The notes beneath the pieces were generated by a model. The model was not told the DNA's origin, did not search any database, and was given only the letters and a program-made list of their open reading frames with translations. Shown one piece after another: positions 15,882 through 25,855 of a stretch of 64,000 nucleotides of DNA (position 1 is its first letter; each line of letters opens with the position of its first letter). Origin of the DNA: JBBBNV01 sp037137075 (GTDB lineage Bacteria > Bacillota > Bacilli > Paenibacillales > NBRC-103111); contig NZ_JBBBNV010000001.1 of assembly GCF_037137075.1 (NCBI RefSeq), positions 186,001 to 250,000 on the forward strand, read 5' to 3'. A program made the translations under genes and the position numbers.

Positions 15882-17249
15882 TTAAAACGAAAGCAGTCCC
15901 ATAAAGTATAAGAAAATCAGAAGGATTAAAATGGGCGCCACGTACCGCAGCAGGAACATCCAGGCCCGGTACCACCCGCCGGACAAGCCGGCCTCCTCTC
16001 CGGCACGCTTCCACATATAGCCTGTAAACAGCGTGACAACAAGACCACCCAACGGCATCATCATATACGCTGTAATAAAATCGACCCAGTCGAAATAAGT
16101 TTTGCCCCACAAGGTGAAAGAGCCGAGCACACCGCCTACCGATAATGCCGCCGGGACTCCGACCAGGAAACAAACGACGGATACGGCCACGGCCGCCTTC
16201 TGCCGGCTCCAGCCCCACGCTTCCATTGAAAATGCAACAGGCACCTCCAAGATAGAGATGGCGGAGGTTAATGCCGCTATCGCAAGCAAGGCAAAGAACA
16301 GGCCTGAGAACAAGAAGCCCAACGGCATCTGGGAGAACGCCGCGGGAAGCGCCATAAAAGCCAGGCCGACCCCTGCCTCCGGCTGAAGCCCGAACGAAAA
16401 AACAGTGGGGAAAATAATGAGCCCGGCCATCAATGCGTACAGCAGGTCGCCAAGGCCGATGGCAAGCGCGGCATTGCCAAGGGATTGCCTTTTGTCCACA
16501 TAGGAGCCGTAGGTCAGCATGCAGCCCATGCCAAGCGACATGGAGAAGAAAGCATGACCCAGTGCAACAAGCGCGGATTCCGTATCCAGCCTGGCGAAGT
16601 CGGGCCGCAGAAAAAAGCTTACTCCTTGCCCGGCCCCAGGCAATGTCAGCGAGCGGATCATCAGGATAAGAAGAATGACAAGAAATCCGGGAATTAGAAT
16701 TTTATTGAATTTCTCAATCCCGCTTGTGACGCCCCGTGCAATTATCCAGCCGCACAGTATCATGACAACAGCCTGCCAAAGCAGCGGCCAATAGCCCGCA
16801 GCGAACGTTGCAAATTTGCTTTTATAATCGGTTCCGGCAGTAAACAGCAAGCCCGTAAACGACTCCAGCATGTACTGGAGTGTCCAGCCTGCTACAACAG
16901 CATAGTACGACATAATGAAAAAGGCGGTTACTACGGAAAAAAAACCGAACATGCGCCAGGCTTTATTTCCGGTCAAGTTGTAGAAGGAACTGGCGGCACT
17001 CCCCCGTCCTCCGCGGCCAATGGCCATTTCGGCCAGCAGAATCGGCAGGCCGATGACAATCAGACAAATAATAAAGAGCAGAAAAAAAGCTGCGCCCCCA
17101 TGCTTGCCGGTAATGTAAGGAAATTTCCACATGTTGCCGAGCCCAACAGAGCTTCCAATCGCGGCGAGAATGAAGCCGGATCGCGTAAACCGTTCTGATG
17201 CCATTTTCTGTTGTCCAGCGGGAGAGGTTGATTCGTGGTGCTTGTTCAT
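15882..17249 (-). CDS. Sodium-dependent transporter, NSS (neurotransmitter:sodium symporter) family
   Basis: The 455-residue membrane protein starts with the NSS hallmark RSGFILAAIGSSVGLGNMWKFPYITGKHGGAAF, which carries the unwound TM1 sodium/substrate site. GLPILLAEMAIGRGGRGS follows TM2, and the bacterial type with about 11-12 helices and YMMMPLGGL near the end is evident. It uses the sodium gradient to take up an amino acid or related amine, but the substrate is not predictable. GGGGGG lies 7 bases before ATG 17249. It seems monocistronic. Confidence 0.9.
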   Translation of the reverse strand: MNKHHESTSPAGQQKMASERFTRSGFILAAIGSSVGLGNMWKFPYITGKHGGAAFFLLFIICLIVIGLPILLAEMAIGRGGRGSAASSFYNLTGNKAWRMFGFFSVVTAFFIMSYYAVVAGWTLQYMLESFTGLLFTAGTDYKSKFATFAAGYWPLLWQAVVMILCGWIIARGVTSGIEKFNKILIPGFLVILLILMIRSLTLPGAGQGVSFFLRPDFARLDTESALVALGHAFFSMSLGMGCMLTYGSYVDKRQSLGNAALAIGLGDLLYALMAGLIIFPTVFSFGLQPEAGVGLAFMALPAAFSQMPLGFLFSGLFFALLAIAALTSAISILEVPVAFSMEAWGWSRQKAAVAVSVVCFLVGVPAALSVGGVLGSFTLWGKTYFDWVDFITAYMMMPLGGLVVTLFTGYMWKRAGEEAGLSGGWYRAWMFLLRYVAPILILLIFLYFMGLLSF

Positions 17250-17501
17250 ACTATGCCCCCCATCCTCGTTTTATTTTTGGATGACCTAAACTAAGCTTCC
17301 CCTGAAAGCACCATGCATAGTCTACCGGATGGAGGGCTAGAACATGATGACGAGCACGTGTACGCGTGCACGACGTCCTGCTTAAACCAAAAAAGGAAAG
17401 CCTCCCCTAAGGAAAGCTCTCCATGGCTGAGATGATTCATTTATCACGTCCGATTTCCATTGCGCGGCGGCATAACCCGGCGGCCCGGGTACGTGCCCGG
17501 C

Positions 17502-18368
17502 TCAGCCCCTGATGGGGGAGCCCAGCCATAATGCTCCCAATACAACGCAGATCGTAATAAATAACAGCAGCAATAAAACCCGTTTTATCCAGGGAAACGT
17601 ACTCCGCAGCCGCGCCGTCCATCTGGGCTGTGGAACAATGCCCCAGCCTCCGTAGTCGCCCCCGCCTTCAGCCGCGTGCCGCTCCAGCTCCAGTACAGCC
17701 GAATGGATGCCGTCCACGGTCAGCATAATCGGCTTGCTGATATGAAGCGTATGCTTATGAGTCGGTTTATCCGGGTCGTAGCCAGTATTTTCAACCCGGT
17801 ATCCGGCTTCCACTAGCCGGTGCTTCCGTTCATCCAGCTTGGACTTATCGCCAAAATGAAGCCAGTGATGAACGGTCTGTTCATCTCCGGTTTTGTAGCC
17901 GCTGACCTGCAGATGCCGCAGCCGCTGCTCATTGGTCGCCAGCATCAGCTCCTGCTCGCTGGGGAGAAGCTCTTGATAGAGACTCCATTCTGCATCGTTT
18001 CGCTCATTGCAAATCGTGCGTAAATGGCCGTACTCCTCTACAATGGAACGGACTCCGGGCAAAATCCCGGGGCCGTCCTGTACATACGAGAACAGCTCCA
18101 GACGGGATGGAGAGTCGACACGCCCGAAGAACACCCCTTCCTCTGAGGCGGCCAGCTCCTGCTCCACCCGGTCCTGGATGTCCATCAGCTGCTTCATAAT
18201 CACCTGGGACTGCTGTTCATTTTCCGCTACATGGTAGGTATTAATGGAAACACTAATCAGCTGTGGATAACGCTGGCGCGAGATTTGATTCCGCAGGCTG
18301 ATGTCCAATAAAATCCGGACGTCCTCCCGCTCATTTTGGCGGTGAAAATAAACCCATTTCCGCTGCAA
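17502..18368 (-). CDS. DUF695 / RraB-like domain protein with C-terminal membrane anchor
   Basis: The 288-residue protein appears to have two domains and an anchor. The N-terminal part (about 1-140) resembles DUF695. The middle (about 165-240) resembles the RraB family: HHWLHFGDKSKLDERKHRLVEAGYRV and an acidic/glycine turn GGGDYGGWG. A single hydrophobic helix lies near the C-terminus (about 262-281). RraB inhibits RNase E in Enterobacteria, but Firmicutes of this type mostly use RNase Y/J, so the target here is unknown. Translation probably starts at TTG 18368 after AAGAAGGGTG. It is the last gene of the hrpB-APH-DUF3900-like operon, 41 bases after its neighbour. Confidence 0.65.
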   Translation of the reverse strand: MQRKWVYFHRQNEREDVRILLDISLRNQISRQRYPQLISVSINTYHVAENEQQSQVIMKQLMDIQDRVEQELAASEEGVFFGRVDSPSRLELFSYVQDGPGILPGVRSIVEEYGHLRTICNERNDAEWSLYQELLPSEQELMLATNEQRLRHLQVSGYKTGDEQTVHHWLHFGDKSKLDERKHRLVEAGYRVENTGYDPDKPTHKHTLHISKPIMLTVDGIHSAVLELERHAAEGGGDYGGWGIVPQPRWTARLRSTFPWIKRVLLLLLFITICVVLGALWLGSPIRG

Positions 18369-18408
18369 CTAGTTCACCCTTCTTTTATAAATCTGTGCAT
18401 GATGCCGG

Positions 18409-19602
18409 TTAATCCCAAGGCGGCGCCTCGGGGTCCGGGCTTTTGAAGGGAGAAGCCTCCGATAAGCCTTCTTCAGCTGACGAAGGAGACTCCCGGGATC
18501 TGTCATCGGTGTATCGCTCCTCAGGTGACGGCTTCTTAGCGGCCAGACGGGCGGCTACCTGCTCGAACGGCTCTGGATGCAGCAGCTCGATCGGGGTAAA
18601 GCCCTTATCAAACTGAAAGGAGTCGCCTTCAATAAGAACGACATATCGGCCGTTCAGGGAAGCAATGTGCACCTTGTCCCCGTAATCCGCCATCATTCCC
18701 TTGATGGAGATATGATCGAGCTTGAATTTAAGCTCCAGATCCTCCTTGTGCGTCATAATTTGTGCTGTCGCCTCAACCACCTGCTCGTGGGTCCAGCGCT
18801 GCTGCAAATCACGCTTATCGCTGCAGGCCCACAGCTCAATCGCCTGCTCGTCCTGCTGCCGGTGCTCGGCGGCGTATTCCGGCGCGGCCTGCCACTTCTC
18901 CTCCATGTAATCCTGGACCATTTGAAAAACATGCTCCGTAATAATGGTCGGCATAGGCTTCTCGTAGGTAACGAATTTCAGGAAATCCTCAAAATAGCGC
19001 GCATGGGATGCCTGGTGAATCTTCAGCTCCCATTCCTCCAGCATTCCCGGCTCGGGCATGTACGGATATTGAATTGATTTGATGCTGCGGGCGCTGATCG
19101 CCATCTCGACTTGGCTGACAAGGCTGGTTTCGTCCGAGATTCGGGCGATTTTGGGCTCAAAATCGCATTTCATCACGAACAAAAACGGATCGTCAAACAA
19201 ATCGGGAAGCTTGGCCTGAGCAGCAATGAACGCCCCGCCCCGTACGGCGCTCGTCTCCATGTACATGCGCAGAAGCTCGTCGGCAAAGCCCAGAAACACC
19301 GTTTTGTCTTCTGCAAACCGGATACGCTGCAATAAATTGTAGTTCGGATTACTTGTCAGCTCATGCCCCGGCTCCACGATAAAGCGGCCAATCTTCGTCG
19401 GCACCGATTCGGAGCTGGGGTTTTTCTCCACCTTGCGCTTACAGATGCGGACAAATTCTTCACTCAGAAATGGTTTCAGCTCACTGTCCTCATACTGCTC
19501 CCGGTTTAGCGTCTGATAATGCTTGTAGCGCTTGCCGGATTGTCCGCCCTCGTCATCGGTTTGAATAACAAAAAAAGATAAGAACTGTACGGAAACGTGC
19601 AT
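18409..19602 (-). CDS. Hypothetical protein resembling the DUF3900 family
   Basis: A 397-residue soluble protein starting MHVSVQFLSFFVIQTDDEGG and ending in a low-complexity Pro/Ser/Glu-rich tail. The overall pattern (FVIQ opening, YNLLQRIRFAEDKTVFLGFAD in the middle, LKFKLDHISIKGMMADYGDKV near the end) also recalls nucleoid-associated YejK-type proteins. DUF3900 is my best family guess from memory. No catalytic motif was found. AGGGAG is 8 bases from ATG 19602. It lies 50 bases after the APH-type gene in a probable four-gene operon. Confidence 0.6.
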   Translation of the reverse strand: MHVSVQFLSFFVIQTDDEGGQSGKRYKHYQTLNREQYEDSELKPFLSEEFVRICKRKVEKNPSSESVPTKIGRFIVEPGHELTSNPNYNLLQRIRFAEDKTVFLGFADELLRMYMETSAVRGGAFIAAQAKLPDLFDDPFLFVMKCDFEPKIARISDETSLVSQVEMAISARSIKSIQYPYMPEPGMLEEWELKIHQASHARYFEDFLKFVTYEKPMPTIITEHVFQMVQDYMEEKWQAAPEYAAEHRQQDEQAIELWACSDKRDLQQRWTHEQVVEATAQIMTHKEDLELKFKLDHISIKGMMADYGDKVHIASLNGRYVVLIEGDSFQFDKGFTPIELLHPEPFEQVAARLAAKKPSPEERYTDDRSRESPSSAEEGLSEASPFKSPDPEAPPWD

Positions 19603-19651
19603 TCGGTTCGCTCCCTATTGCGATAAATAAGATCAAAAAATCAAAAGGAAA

Positions 19652-20698
19652 TCATAACAAATGATAACGGCACAGCTCGTCCAGCTCCCGTTCATGGCTG
19701 ATCAGCCATTCCAGCTGCTGCGCGCAGCGGGCGGTCATATCCGCGAGAACCTCAGGCGGATCAACCTTTTCCATGTACCTGCCCAAGAAATGCACAAATA
19801 CATCTAGCCGGCGCAGCCTCAGCAGCAGCGGAAGCGCCTCGATTTCCCGCGCCTCCAGCGATACGAATTGCCTGTACCCGGTTAAAAAAGCGGCGATGCC
19901 CGTCCAGCGCTGCTCCTGATCCGGCTCATCCCGAATCAAATCAGACAAGCAAACCGCGAGCTCCATGACGCGGATATCGCGGGTTACAAATTCGAAATCG
20001 ATAAATGCGGTAATGCCGCCCCGTTCTCCTGCCAAAATATTGGAAACGTTCAGGTCCCCATGGACCAGCTGATGCGGAAGCTGCGCCAGCTCCGGCAACC
20101 GGGTAATAAGCGAATCCAGCTGCGAGCCAATCCGCTCCAGCTGCCGCTGCAGCGGCATAAATGGCTGCGGAGGCTCTTGGCAAAAACGGAGCGCCAGCTC
20201 CGGCGGACAGCCGGGATGTGCATGCTCGATTTCATAATAAGGGCGGTAGCTCGGCTCAGCCTCTGTCTGAATGCGGGCCAGCGTATTACTGATAAGGCCT
20301 GTAGCACGCCCGAAATCGGCAAACTCCGCTTCGGCGCGAAGCTCCGGATTGCGGCCTTCAATATAATGAAACAGGGCCGCCAGCTGCGGAGGGCGCTCTT
20401 CTCCCGGTGTCTCTCCGCCGTCCAGATAAAGAATGGTGCCCCCATCCGGCAAAAGAACAGGCACGGGCGTTTGAAGAGAGATGCGCTGGCTGGCCAGCTC
20501 CAGCAGGATAGCATGCTCATACCGCACCTTGCTCTCGTCCCGGTGTGTATTATAAATCCGCAGCACCAAGGTGCCTTGCGCGGTATCGATGAAGCGGGTT
20601 GTGTTATTTCTGCCGCTCGGGCCTGTTCGAATGATAAAGTCCGTTCCGGGCAGTACCGGTTCAAGCAGCCTGCGAATGGCGTCTTCCAGCTCCTTCAT
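19652..20698 (-). CDS. Aminoglycoside phosphotransferase/homoserine kinase-like kinase
   Basis: The 348-residue protein has the APH/choline-kinase fold. The catalytic loop is HQLVHGDLNVSNILAG and the metal-binding segment is AFIDFEFVTRDIRVMELAVCLSDLI. An N-terminal nucleotide-binding lobe includes RTGPSGRNNTTRFI and LVLRIYN. Substrates in this family include homoserine, fructosamines, choline and antibiotics, and nothing here points to resistance. ATG 20698 is chosen because GAAGGAG precedes it. An upstream in-frame ATG at 20725 has no ribosome binding site. It follows hrpB by 115 bases. Confidence 0.8.
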   Translation of the reverse strand: MKELEDAIRRLLEPVLPGTDFIIRTGPSGRNNTTRFIDTAQGTLVLRIYNTHRDESKVRYEHAILLELASQRISLQTPVPVLLPDGGTILYLDGGETPGEERPPQLAALFHYIEGRNPELRAEAEFADFGRATGLISNTLARIQTEAEPSYRPYYEIEHAHPGCPPELALRFCQEPPQPFMPLQRQLERIGSQLDSLITRLPELAQLPHQLVHGDLNVSNILAGERGGITAFIDFEFVTRDIRVMELAVCLSDLIRDEPDQEQRWTGIAAFLTGYRQFVSLEAREIEALPLLLRLRRLDVFVHFLGRYMEKVDPPEVLADMTARCAQQLEWLISHERELDELCRYHLL

Positions 20699-20813
20699 GA
20701 CAATGCTCCTTCCTCGTTCATTCATAAATCCATCCAGCTTTAACCTGTCTCTACAGCCGTCCGGTCATTATCTTGCTGGATAACACCGCCTGAGGAAAGC
20801 TTCTTTGCCCCTG

Positions 20814-23432
20814 CTATCCCTTCGGCCTGACGCGGCTTGTCGGCTCGGCGATCAACGGGTCCTCCGGCCAATAATGCTTCGGATAGCGGCCTTTCAGGTC
20901 TTTTTTCACTTCAAAATATGTGCTGCGCCAAAAATTGGCCAAATCCCGGGTTACCTGGACTGGACGCTGGGCAGGAGACAGCAAATGGAGCGTGATCGGA
21001 ACACGTCCTCCGGCAATCCGCGGCGTCTCGCTCATGCCGAACAGCTCCTGCAGCCGAACCGCCAGCACCGGACCTGACGGGTCACTGTAATCGACCGCAA
21101 TCCGCGATCCGCTGGGAACGCGGATTGCGGTCGGGGCCAGCTCGTCCAGCTGCCGCCGCTGCTCCCAGTTAAGCCGATCCTCCAGCAGTTGATTCATTTG
21201 CAGGCGCTGCAGGTCCTGGCGGTTTTTGAGCCCGAGGATCTGCGGCCTCAGCCACTGATCCATTGTAGACAGCAGGGCCTCGTCCGACACATCAGGCCAG
21301 CCTGAATCGTGCTTGCTTAGAAATTGCAGCCGTTCCTGAAGCTGACGAGAGCCTCTCGTCCATGGCAGCAGGCCGATGCCTTCAGCCGCTATGCCGCTTA
21401 GAAGGGCTCTGCATACCTCGTCCGGGTCCACCTCCGATAACTGCTGCGGCTTGTCCTCCAGCAGCAGTGCGCCGAGCCGCAGCTGCTTTCGCGCCCGGAC
21501 AGCCTGGACTGCCGCATCCCAGGTGACGATCGTGTCCAATTGGATGAGATGGTCAGCATGACGCTTCAGCTCCTCCGGCGTTATTGGCGCAGCCAGGAAA
21601 ATCCGGCTGTCCGGTCCTTGATCGTCAAGCTCTGCGGCGACAAGATACGGGCTGCCGGATAACGGCTGAAGCTGGGGGATAACCGCCCCCCGCCCGTTTT
21701 GGAGCAGGAAGCCGCCGTTTCCGCGGCGCTGTGCAATCCGGTCCGGGTAAGCGAGAGCCAGCAGCAGCCCAACGGAATCTATATTCTGGTCTTTGCCGGT
21801 AACTGCCGCAGCAGGCTCCTCCGGCGGTAAGCTACCGAATTGTGCTTTTGAAGTCTTCCGCTGCGCGTCTTGGCCTTCAGCGGCGGCTTCCAGCTCCCGA
21901 TACAGGGAATCCGCTTCGGCAAGCAGACGCCGGCATACATTCATATCGGCCTCCGCGCCTTGAATCCGCACCACACTGCCAGCCGACAGCCGGGCAGCTT
22001 GAAGCGCCTCTACACGCAGCCTGACATCGACATCCGTGAAGCTGCCGCCGCCTTGGACAGACCGCAAAATATTCCGGTCGCCAAGCAGCGCCGCCAGCTG
22101 GCAAGCAAGGCGGCCATGACCAAGCGCAGCAGCTCGCAGCAGCATATGTGCAAGGCGCGGCTGGGTGCCCAGGCGCGCCATCGCTCTGCCGTGCCCAGTT
22201 ATTCGCCCCGCTTCGTCCAATGCCCCAAGCCGGCATAGCAGCTGCCGCGCCTGATTGAAGGCCGCTGCCGGCGGCTGGTCCAGCCAGCGCAGGTTTGCCG
22301 GGTCCGCAGTCCCCCATGCCGCCAGCTCCAGGACAAGCGGCGCCAAATCGGCCTCCATAATTTCCGGAGCCCGCTGCCGGGGAAGCTGCGCGTTATAGGC
22401 TTCATCCCATATCCGGTAGCAAACGCCCGGTCCGAGCCGGCCGGCCCGGCCCCGGCGCTGGTCCGCAGAGGCGATTGCGGCCGGAACCGTCTCGAGGCGA
22501 GTCATGCCAGTGCGCGGCGAGAAACGCGGAATGCGCATCAGGCCGCTGTCTACCACAACGCGCACCCCTTCCACCGTGAGGCTCGTCTCGGCGATGGATG
22601 TAGCGAGTACAATTTTGCGCTGCCCTGCCTTGGCCGGCGCAATCGCACGATCCTGCAGCTCCTGCGGCAGGCCGCTATGAAGCGGAGCAATGTGGACACC
22701 GGCCCCTAGACGCAGACCGCCAAGCAGCGCTTCTACACGCCGTATTTCTCCCGTTCCCGGGAGAAATACAAGAAGATCCCCTTCCGGCTCCTCGTTCATT
22801 GCCTCGGCAATCGTCCGCACAACGGCTGCCTCCAGCCGTTCGTTCCGGCCTCGGCCGGTATAGCGGGTCTCTACCGGAAACGCACGCCCTTTACTGCTTA
22901 GAACCGGCGCCTCCTGCAGCAGCTCCGCCACAGGTCCGGCCTCCAGGGTAGCCGACATTACGAGCAGGCGCAAATCATCGCGCAGCACCGCCTGCGATTC
23001 CAGACAAAGCGCGAGCCCGAGATCGGCGTTCAGGCTCCGCTCATGGAACTCATCAAAAATAACAAGCCCGACACTCTCCAGTGCCGGGTCCTGCTGCAGC
23101 ATCCGGGTGAGCACCCCTTCTGTAACGACCTCGATACGAGTACGGGGACCAACCATGGTATCCATTTTTACACGGTACCCTATCGTTTCCCCGACCTGTT
23201 CGCCGAGAGAGGCCGCCATAAAGCGCGCTGCCGCGCGAGCGGCCAGCCTTCGCGGTTCAAGCATAACGATACGGCGACCCTTCAGCCAAGGCTCATCCAG
23301 CAGCGCCAGCGGGACGCGAGTTGTTTTACCCGCTCCCGGCTCAGCCGTCAGAACGGCATTGGCAGATCTGCGCAAGGCTTCCCGTAAGGCAGGCAGCACC
23401 TCATCTATCGGCAGCCGGTTATTTTGGATCAT
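20814..23432 (-). CDS. hrpB: ATP-dependent helicase HrpB (DEAH family)
   Basis: The 872-residue protein begins MIQNNRLPIDEVLPALREAL and has the ordered helicase motifs: Walker A TAEPGAGKTTRVPLALL, DEFHERS (DEAH-type motif II), SATLEAG (III), QRRGRAGRLGPGVCYR (VI), then a HA2 domain and the HrpB-specific C-terminal region (PRIAGGRVPITLHLLSPAQRPVQVTRDLANFWRSTY). The RNA substrate of HrpB is unclear in most bacteria. ATG 23432 follows GGGAGGG by 5 bases and fits the family start. The longer frame to 23519 has no ribosome binding site. It heads the operon with the APH, DUF3900-like and RraB-like genes. Confidence 0.93.
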   Translation of the reverse strand: MIQNNRLPIDEVLPALREALRRSANAVLTAEPGAGKTTRVPLALLDEPWLKGRRIVMLEPRRLAARAAARFMAASLGEQVGETIGYRVKMDTMVGPRTRIEVVTEGVLTRMLQQDPALESVGLVIFDEFHERSLNADLGLALCLESQAVLRDDLRLLVMSATLEAGPVAELLQEAPVLSSKGRAFPVETRYTGRGRNERLEAAVVRTIAEAMNEEPEGDLLVFLPGTGEIRRVEALLGGLRLGAGVHIAPLHSGLPQELQDRAIAPAKAGQRKIVLATSIAETSLTVEGVRVVVDSGLMRIPRFSPRTGMTRLETVPAAIASADQRRGRAGRLGPGVCYRIWDEAYNAQLPRQRAPEIMEADLAPLVLELAAWGTADPANLRWLDQPPAAAFNQARQLLCRLGALDEAGRITGHGRAMARLGTQPRLAHMLLRAAALGHGRLACQLAALLGDRNILRSVQGGGSFTDVDVRLRVEALQAARLSAGSVVRIQGAEADMNVCRRLLAEADSLYRELEAAAEGQDAQRKTSKAQFGSLPPEEPAAAVTGKDQNIDSVGLLLALAYPDRIAQRRGNGGFLLQNGRGAVIPQLQPLSGSPYLVAAELDDQGPDSRIFLAAPITPEELKRHADHLIQLDTIVTWDAAVQAVRARKQLRLGALLLEDKPQQLSEVDPDEVCRALLSGIAAEGIGLLPWTRGSRQLQERLQFLSKHDSGWPDVSDEALLSTMDQWLRPQILGLKNRQDLQRLQMNQLLEDRLNWEQRRQLDELAPTAIRVPSGSRIAVDYSDPSGPVLAVRLQELFGMSETPRIAGGRVPITLHLLSPAQRPVQVTRDLANFWRSTYFEVKKDLKGRYPKHYWPEDPLIAEPTSRVRPKG

Positions 23433-23807
23433 GAAGCCCTCCCATCCGGGTTGACGAATCGGCCTGTCCGACCGTCTGCCCGCTAAATCCTTTATATCCA
23501 AATGACAGCTTGTCTCCAATCACGCATCAACGAAACAAACGAAAAGCTGCTAAAAACAAACCCGTTATGCATCATATAGAAAATAGAACCAGCCTGTCAA
23601 CCGTAAACCGCAAACCGTCTTGACGGATATCAATCGCCATCGTGACTCTACTCTCTACCGTGCTCCACGACATAACTTTGATAGAAAGAACAGGACAGCG
23701 GTAACGGGCTTACGGAGCTTTTGCCATCAGGGAAACGCGTGCGTGTCAGGCGATCTTGTGTCCGGTTACTGGACGCAAGACCGCGGTCCGCCGGGGAGGA
23801 ACTTGTG

Positions 23808-25030
23808 TCACCTGACCGCACTGGGCCAAAATACAAGCGAAGCCTGATCCAGCTCGGCGCCCAAGGCCCGTAGCGTATCCGCCGCTTTCGACTGCGCCGC
23901 GGCTTCCCCGTTCCAGCGCTCCACCACGATACGCCGCGATCCGGTGAGCCGGAGCAACAGCATAACGATCTGCTTGATCGTCTCCGCAGCCAATCTGCAA
24001 GGCTGTGCATCATCAGGCAAGTCCGAATCCGGCTCGAAGATGTACCACCGCTTCCCCGCATTTTCAATCCAGCCAATCCAGCAGTCACCCTGCTATACAA
24101 GGAAATTCCCCGCTTTCCGGCTGAAATTGCCGTCCGCGCCCCTTCCAAATAAGTGCTGATTTGCCGGATCAGCGGTCCCCAGACCGCTTCCTGCTTCCCT
24201 TCCGTAACGACAGTTTCCGGTGCCAGAGCAGGCAGGGTGACCAGAAGCCGGAATGTCTTGTTCATCTCGCTTTGAACGATCGTCACCGGACGCGGCTCCG
24301 CTCGGAGCAGTTTGCCATCAGATGACAATGAAGCTTCATTCCGCCCTCCCGCCCCGGTTTGCCAGCCGCCCAGGAAAAGGGCAACACGCTCCAAGGGCTT
24401 CTGGGTCGCGGAAACGCCTATGCGCTGCACCTCCCGTCCGCACCAAGCCGTCAGTCTCTCCAGCGTTACACTCAAATGAAGGCCGCGTCTGGACGCAGCC
24501 AAATCGTGAATCTCATCGACGATTACCTGCTCCACCGTTCGCAGGATGGTCCGTCCGCGTTCGGAGGTAAGCAGCAGATATAGCGATTCCGGTGTCGTTA
24601 CCAGCATGTCCGGCGGCTTGCGCAGCATCGATGCCCGGGCGCTGGCCGTCGTGTCGCCTGTCCGTACACCCACTGTTATGCCGGGAGGCTCGTACCCGAA
24701 GCGTACTGCGCATTCATCCAGCCGTGCAGCAAATCCGACCACGTGGTGAAGAATGTCATGATTTAAGGCCTTCAGCGGCGTTATATAGAGCAGCCGGACT
24801 CCCCGTCCCTCTCCTCGCCCTGCTGATGCGGGCCTGTCCTTCATGATCCGGTCCAGACATGGGACCAGAGCCGCCAAGGTTTTGCCGGAGCCCGTCGGTG
24901 CAGCGACCAGCGTGTGGCTGCCTGACAGCACTGCCGGCCATACCCGCTGCTGAACCTCGGTCGGCTCGCGAAACTCGCGCTCGAACCACTGCCGCAGCAG
25001 CGGATGTAAGGCTTCCGTCCCGTTTGACAA
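23808..25030 (-). pseudogene. Lhr-type DEAD/DEAH helicase, internal deletion and frameshift
   Basis: The N-terminal half is a good Lhr-family ATPase domain: HPLLRQWFEREFREPTEVQQ, APTGSGKTLAALVP (Walker A), LLYITPLKALNHD, LVTTPESLYLLLTSERG, VIVDEIHDLAASRRG (motif II) and GVSATQKPLE. After QISTYLEGARTA the sequence should enter helicase domain 2 (motifs IV-VI), but these are missing. The expected C-terminal sequence reappears in another frame at about 24085-23808 (GDCWIGWIENAGKRW, then RRIVVERWNGEA and LDQASLVFWPSAVR), broken by a TAG near 24094. So much of the gene has been deleted and the rest shifted. The probable original start is TTG 25030 behind AAAGGAG. Unlikely to be functional. Confidence 0.8.
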
Positions 25031-25138
25031 TCTTATCGTACTCCTTTCCGGCTGCAAGGCGCTTCCCTTTCCTAACGATACAATACACAGGCACGTTTTT
25101 CCAGCTATAGAGCCCGATATGCTGCATGATGCTTTCAA

Positions 25139-25528
25139 TATGCCTCACGTGCAACGTGCCGCACCATACATACACGCGATCAGTCGAGCGCGCCGGTATA
25201 ATAACATAAGACAGACGATGACGGGCATAACGGAGCAAGCATGGAACGAGCCAAAGGGAAACAGCAACCATGAACATGCCAAACAGCCCTTTGTTTTATG
25301 AATAACACAGGAAGCTCTTCGATCCACCTTGCGTTCAGTCCTGTTGCAGTTCGGCTGGCCGATATACAGCAAGAAACGGGGAGAGCGGACATAAGCCCCC
25401 TCTCCCCGTTCCTCATACATCACAATTACTAGACGTATTATACTTTTGCGATGCGCTCCTCGTTGGTCCTAACGGCCGACATGTATTTTGCCGCCGCACG
25501 CTTCATTTTCGAAGCTTGGATGATGCAG
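25139..25528. other. Gene-free stretch holding a terminator
   Basis: No frame here has a supported start. The only clear element is the hairpin at 25376-25409. Confidence 0.4.
25376..25409 (-). terminator. Terminator of the oxidoreductase operon
   Basis: ACGGGGAGAG pairs with CTCTCCCCGT, followed on the minus strand by TTTCTTG. It lies 120 bases after the last gene of the operon (25529). Confidence 0.6.
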
Positions 25529-25834
25529 TCAACAAGAGGAGCCGTCTTCTCGCTCCACATGAAAGGTTTGCTGCAGCGTGTTCCAATAGATGCGAATGGA
25601 CGGGTCATTTCTCAGCTTCACGTTGGCCGTTTTGAGCTTTGCCTCCTCCAGCTCGATAACCGCCCAATCCGCAGCATTCGCCGCCTCCTGCCCGGCCAGG
25701 AATTCCTGCTTTTCCTGCTCCGCCTCCTCCTGGACAGGCCAAAACTTCGTTCCATAATAAGGAAGCTGGTACGTATTGATTAGCAGGCATGTATACAGCT
25801 GCCCGCTCTCCCGATGCTGGAGGACAAATGCCAT
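25529..25834 (-). CDS. Small hypothetical protein, last gene of the ferredoxin oxidoreductase operon
   Basis: A 101-residue soluble acidic protein beginning MAFVLQHRESGQLYTCLLIN. It contains WPVQEEAEQEKQEFLAGQEA, then a coil-prone helical stretch. GGGAGG is 8 bases before the ATG, and the start lies 21 bases after the stop of the fused alpha/beta subunit, so co-transcription is very likely. No iron-sulphur or cofactor motif is present. I do not recognise the family. A role linked to the oxidoreductase is inferred from position only. Confidence 0.7.
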   Translation of the reverse strand: MAFVLQHRESGQLYTCLLINTYQLPYYGTKFWPVQEEAEQEKQEFLAGQEAANAADWAVIELEEAKLKTANVKLRNDPSIRIYWNTLQQTFHVEREDGSSC

Positions 25835-25855
25835 CGCCGTATTCCTCCCGCCCGA

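Noticed and set aside
17340..17385. CACGTG/GTGCACG-rich palindrome-like stretch
   Set aside because: Short alternating purine-pyrimidine sequence without partner copies or nearby regulator. Not distinguishable from chance.
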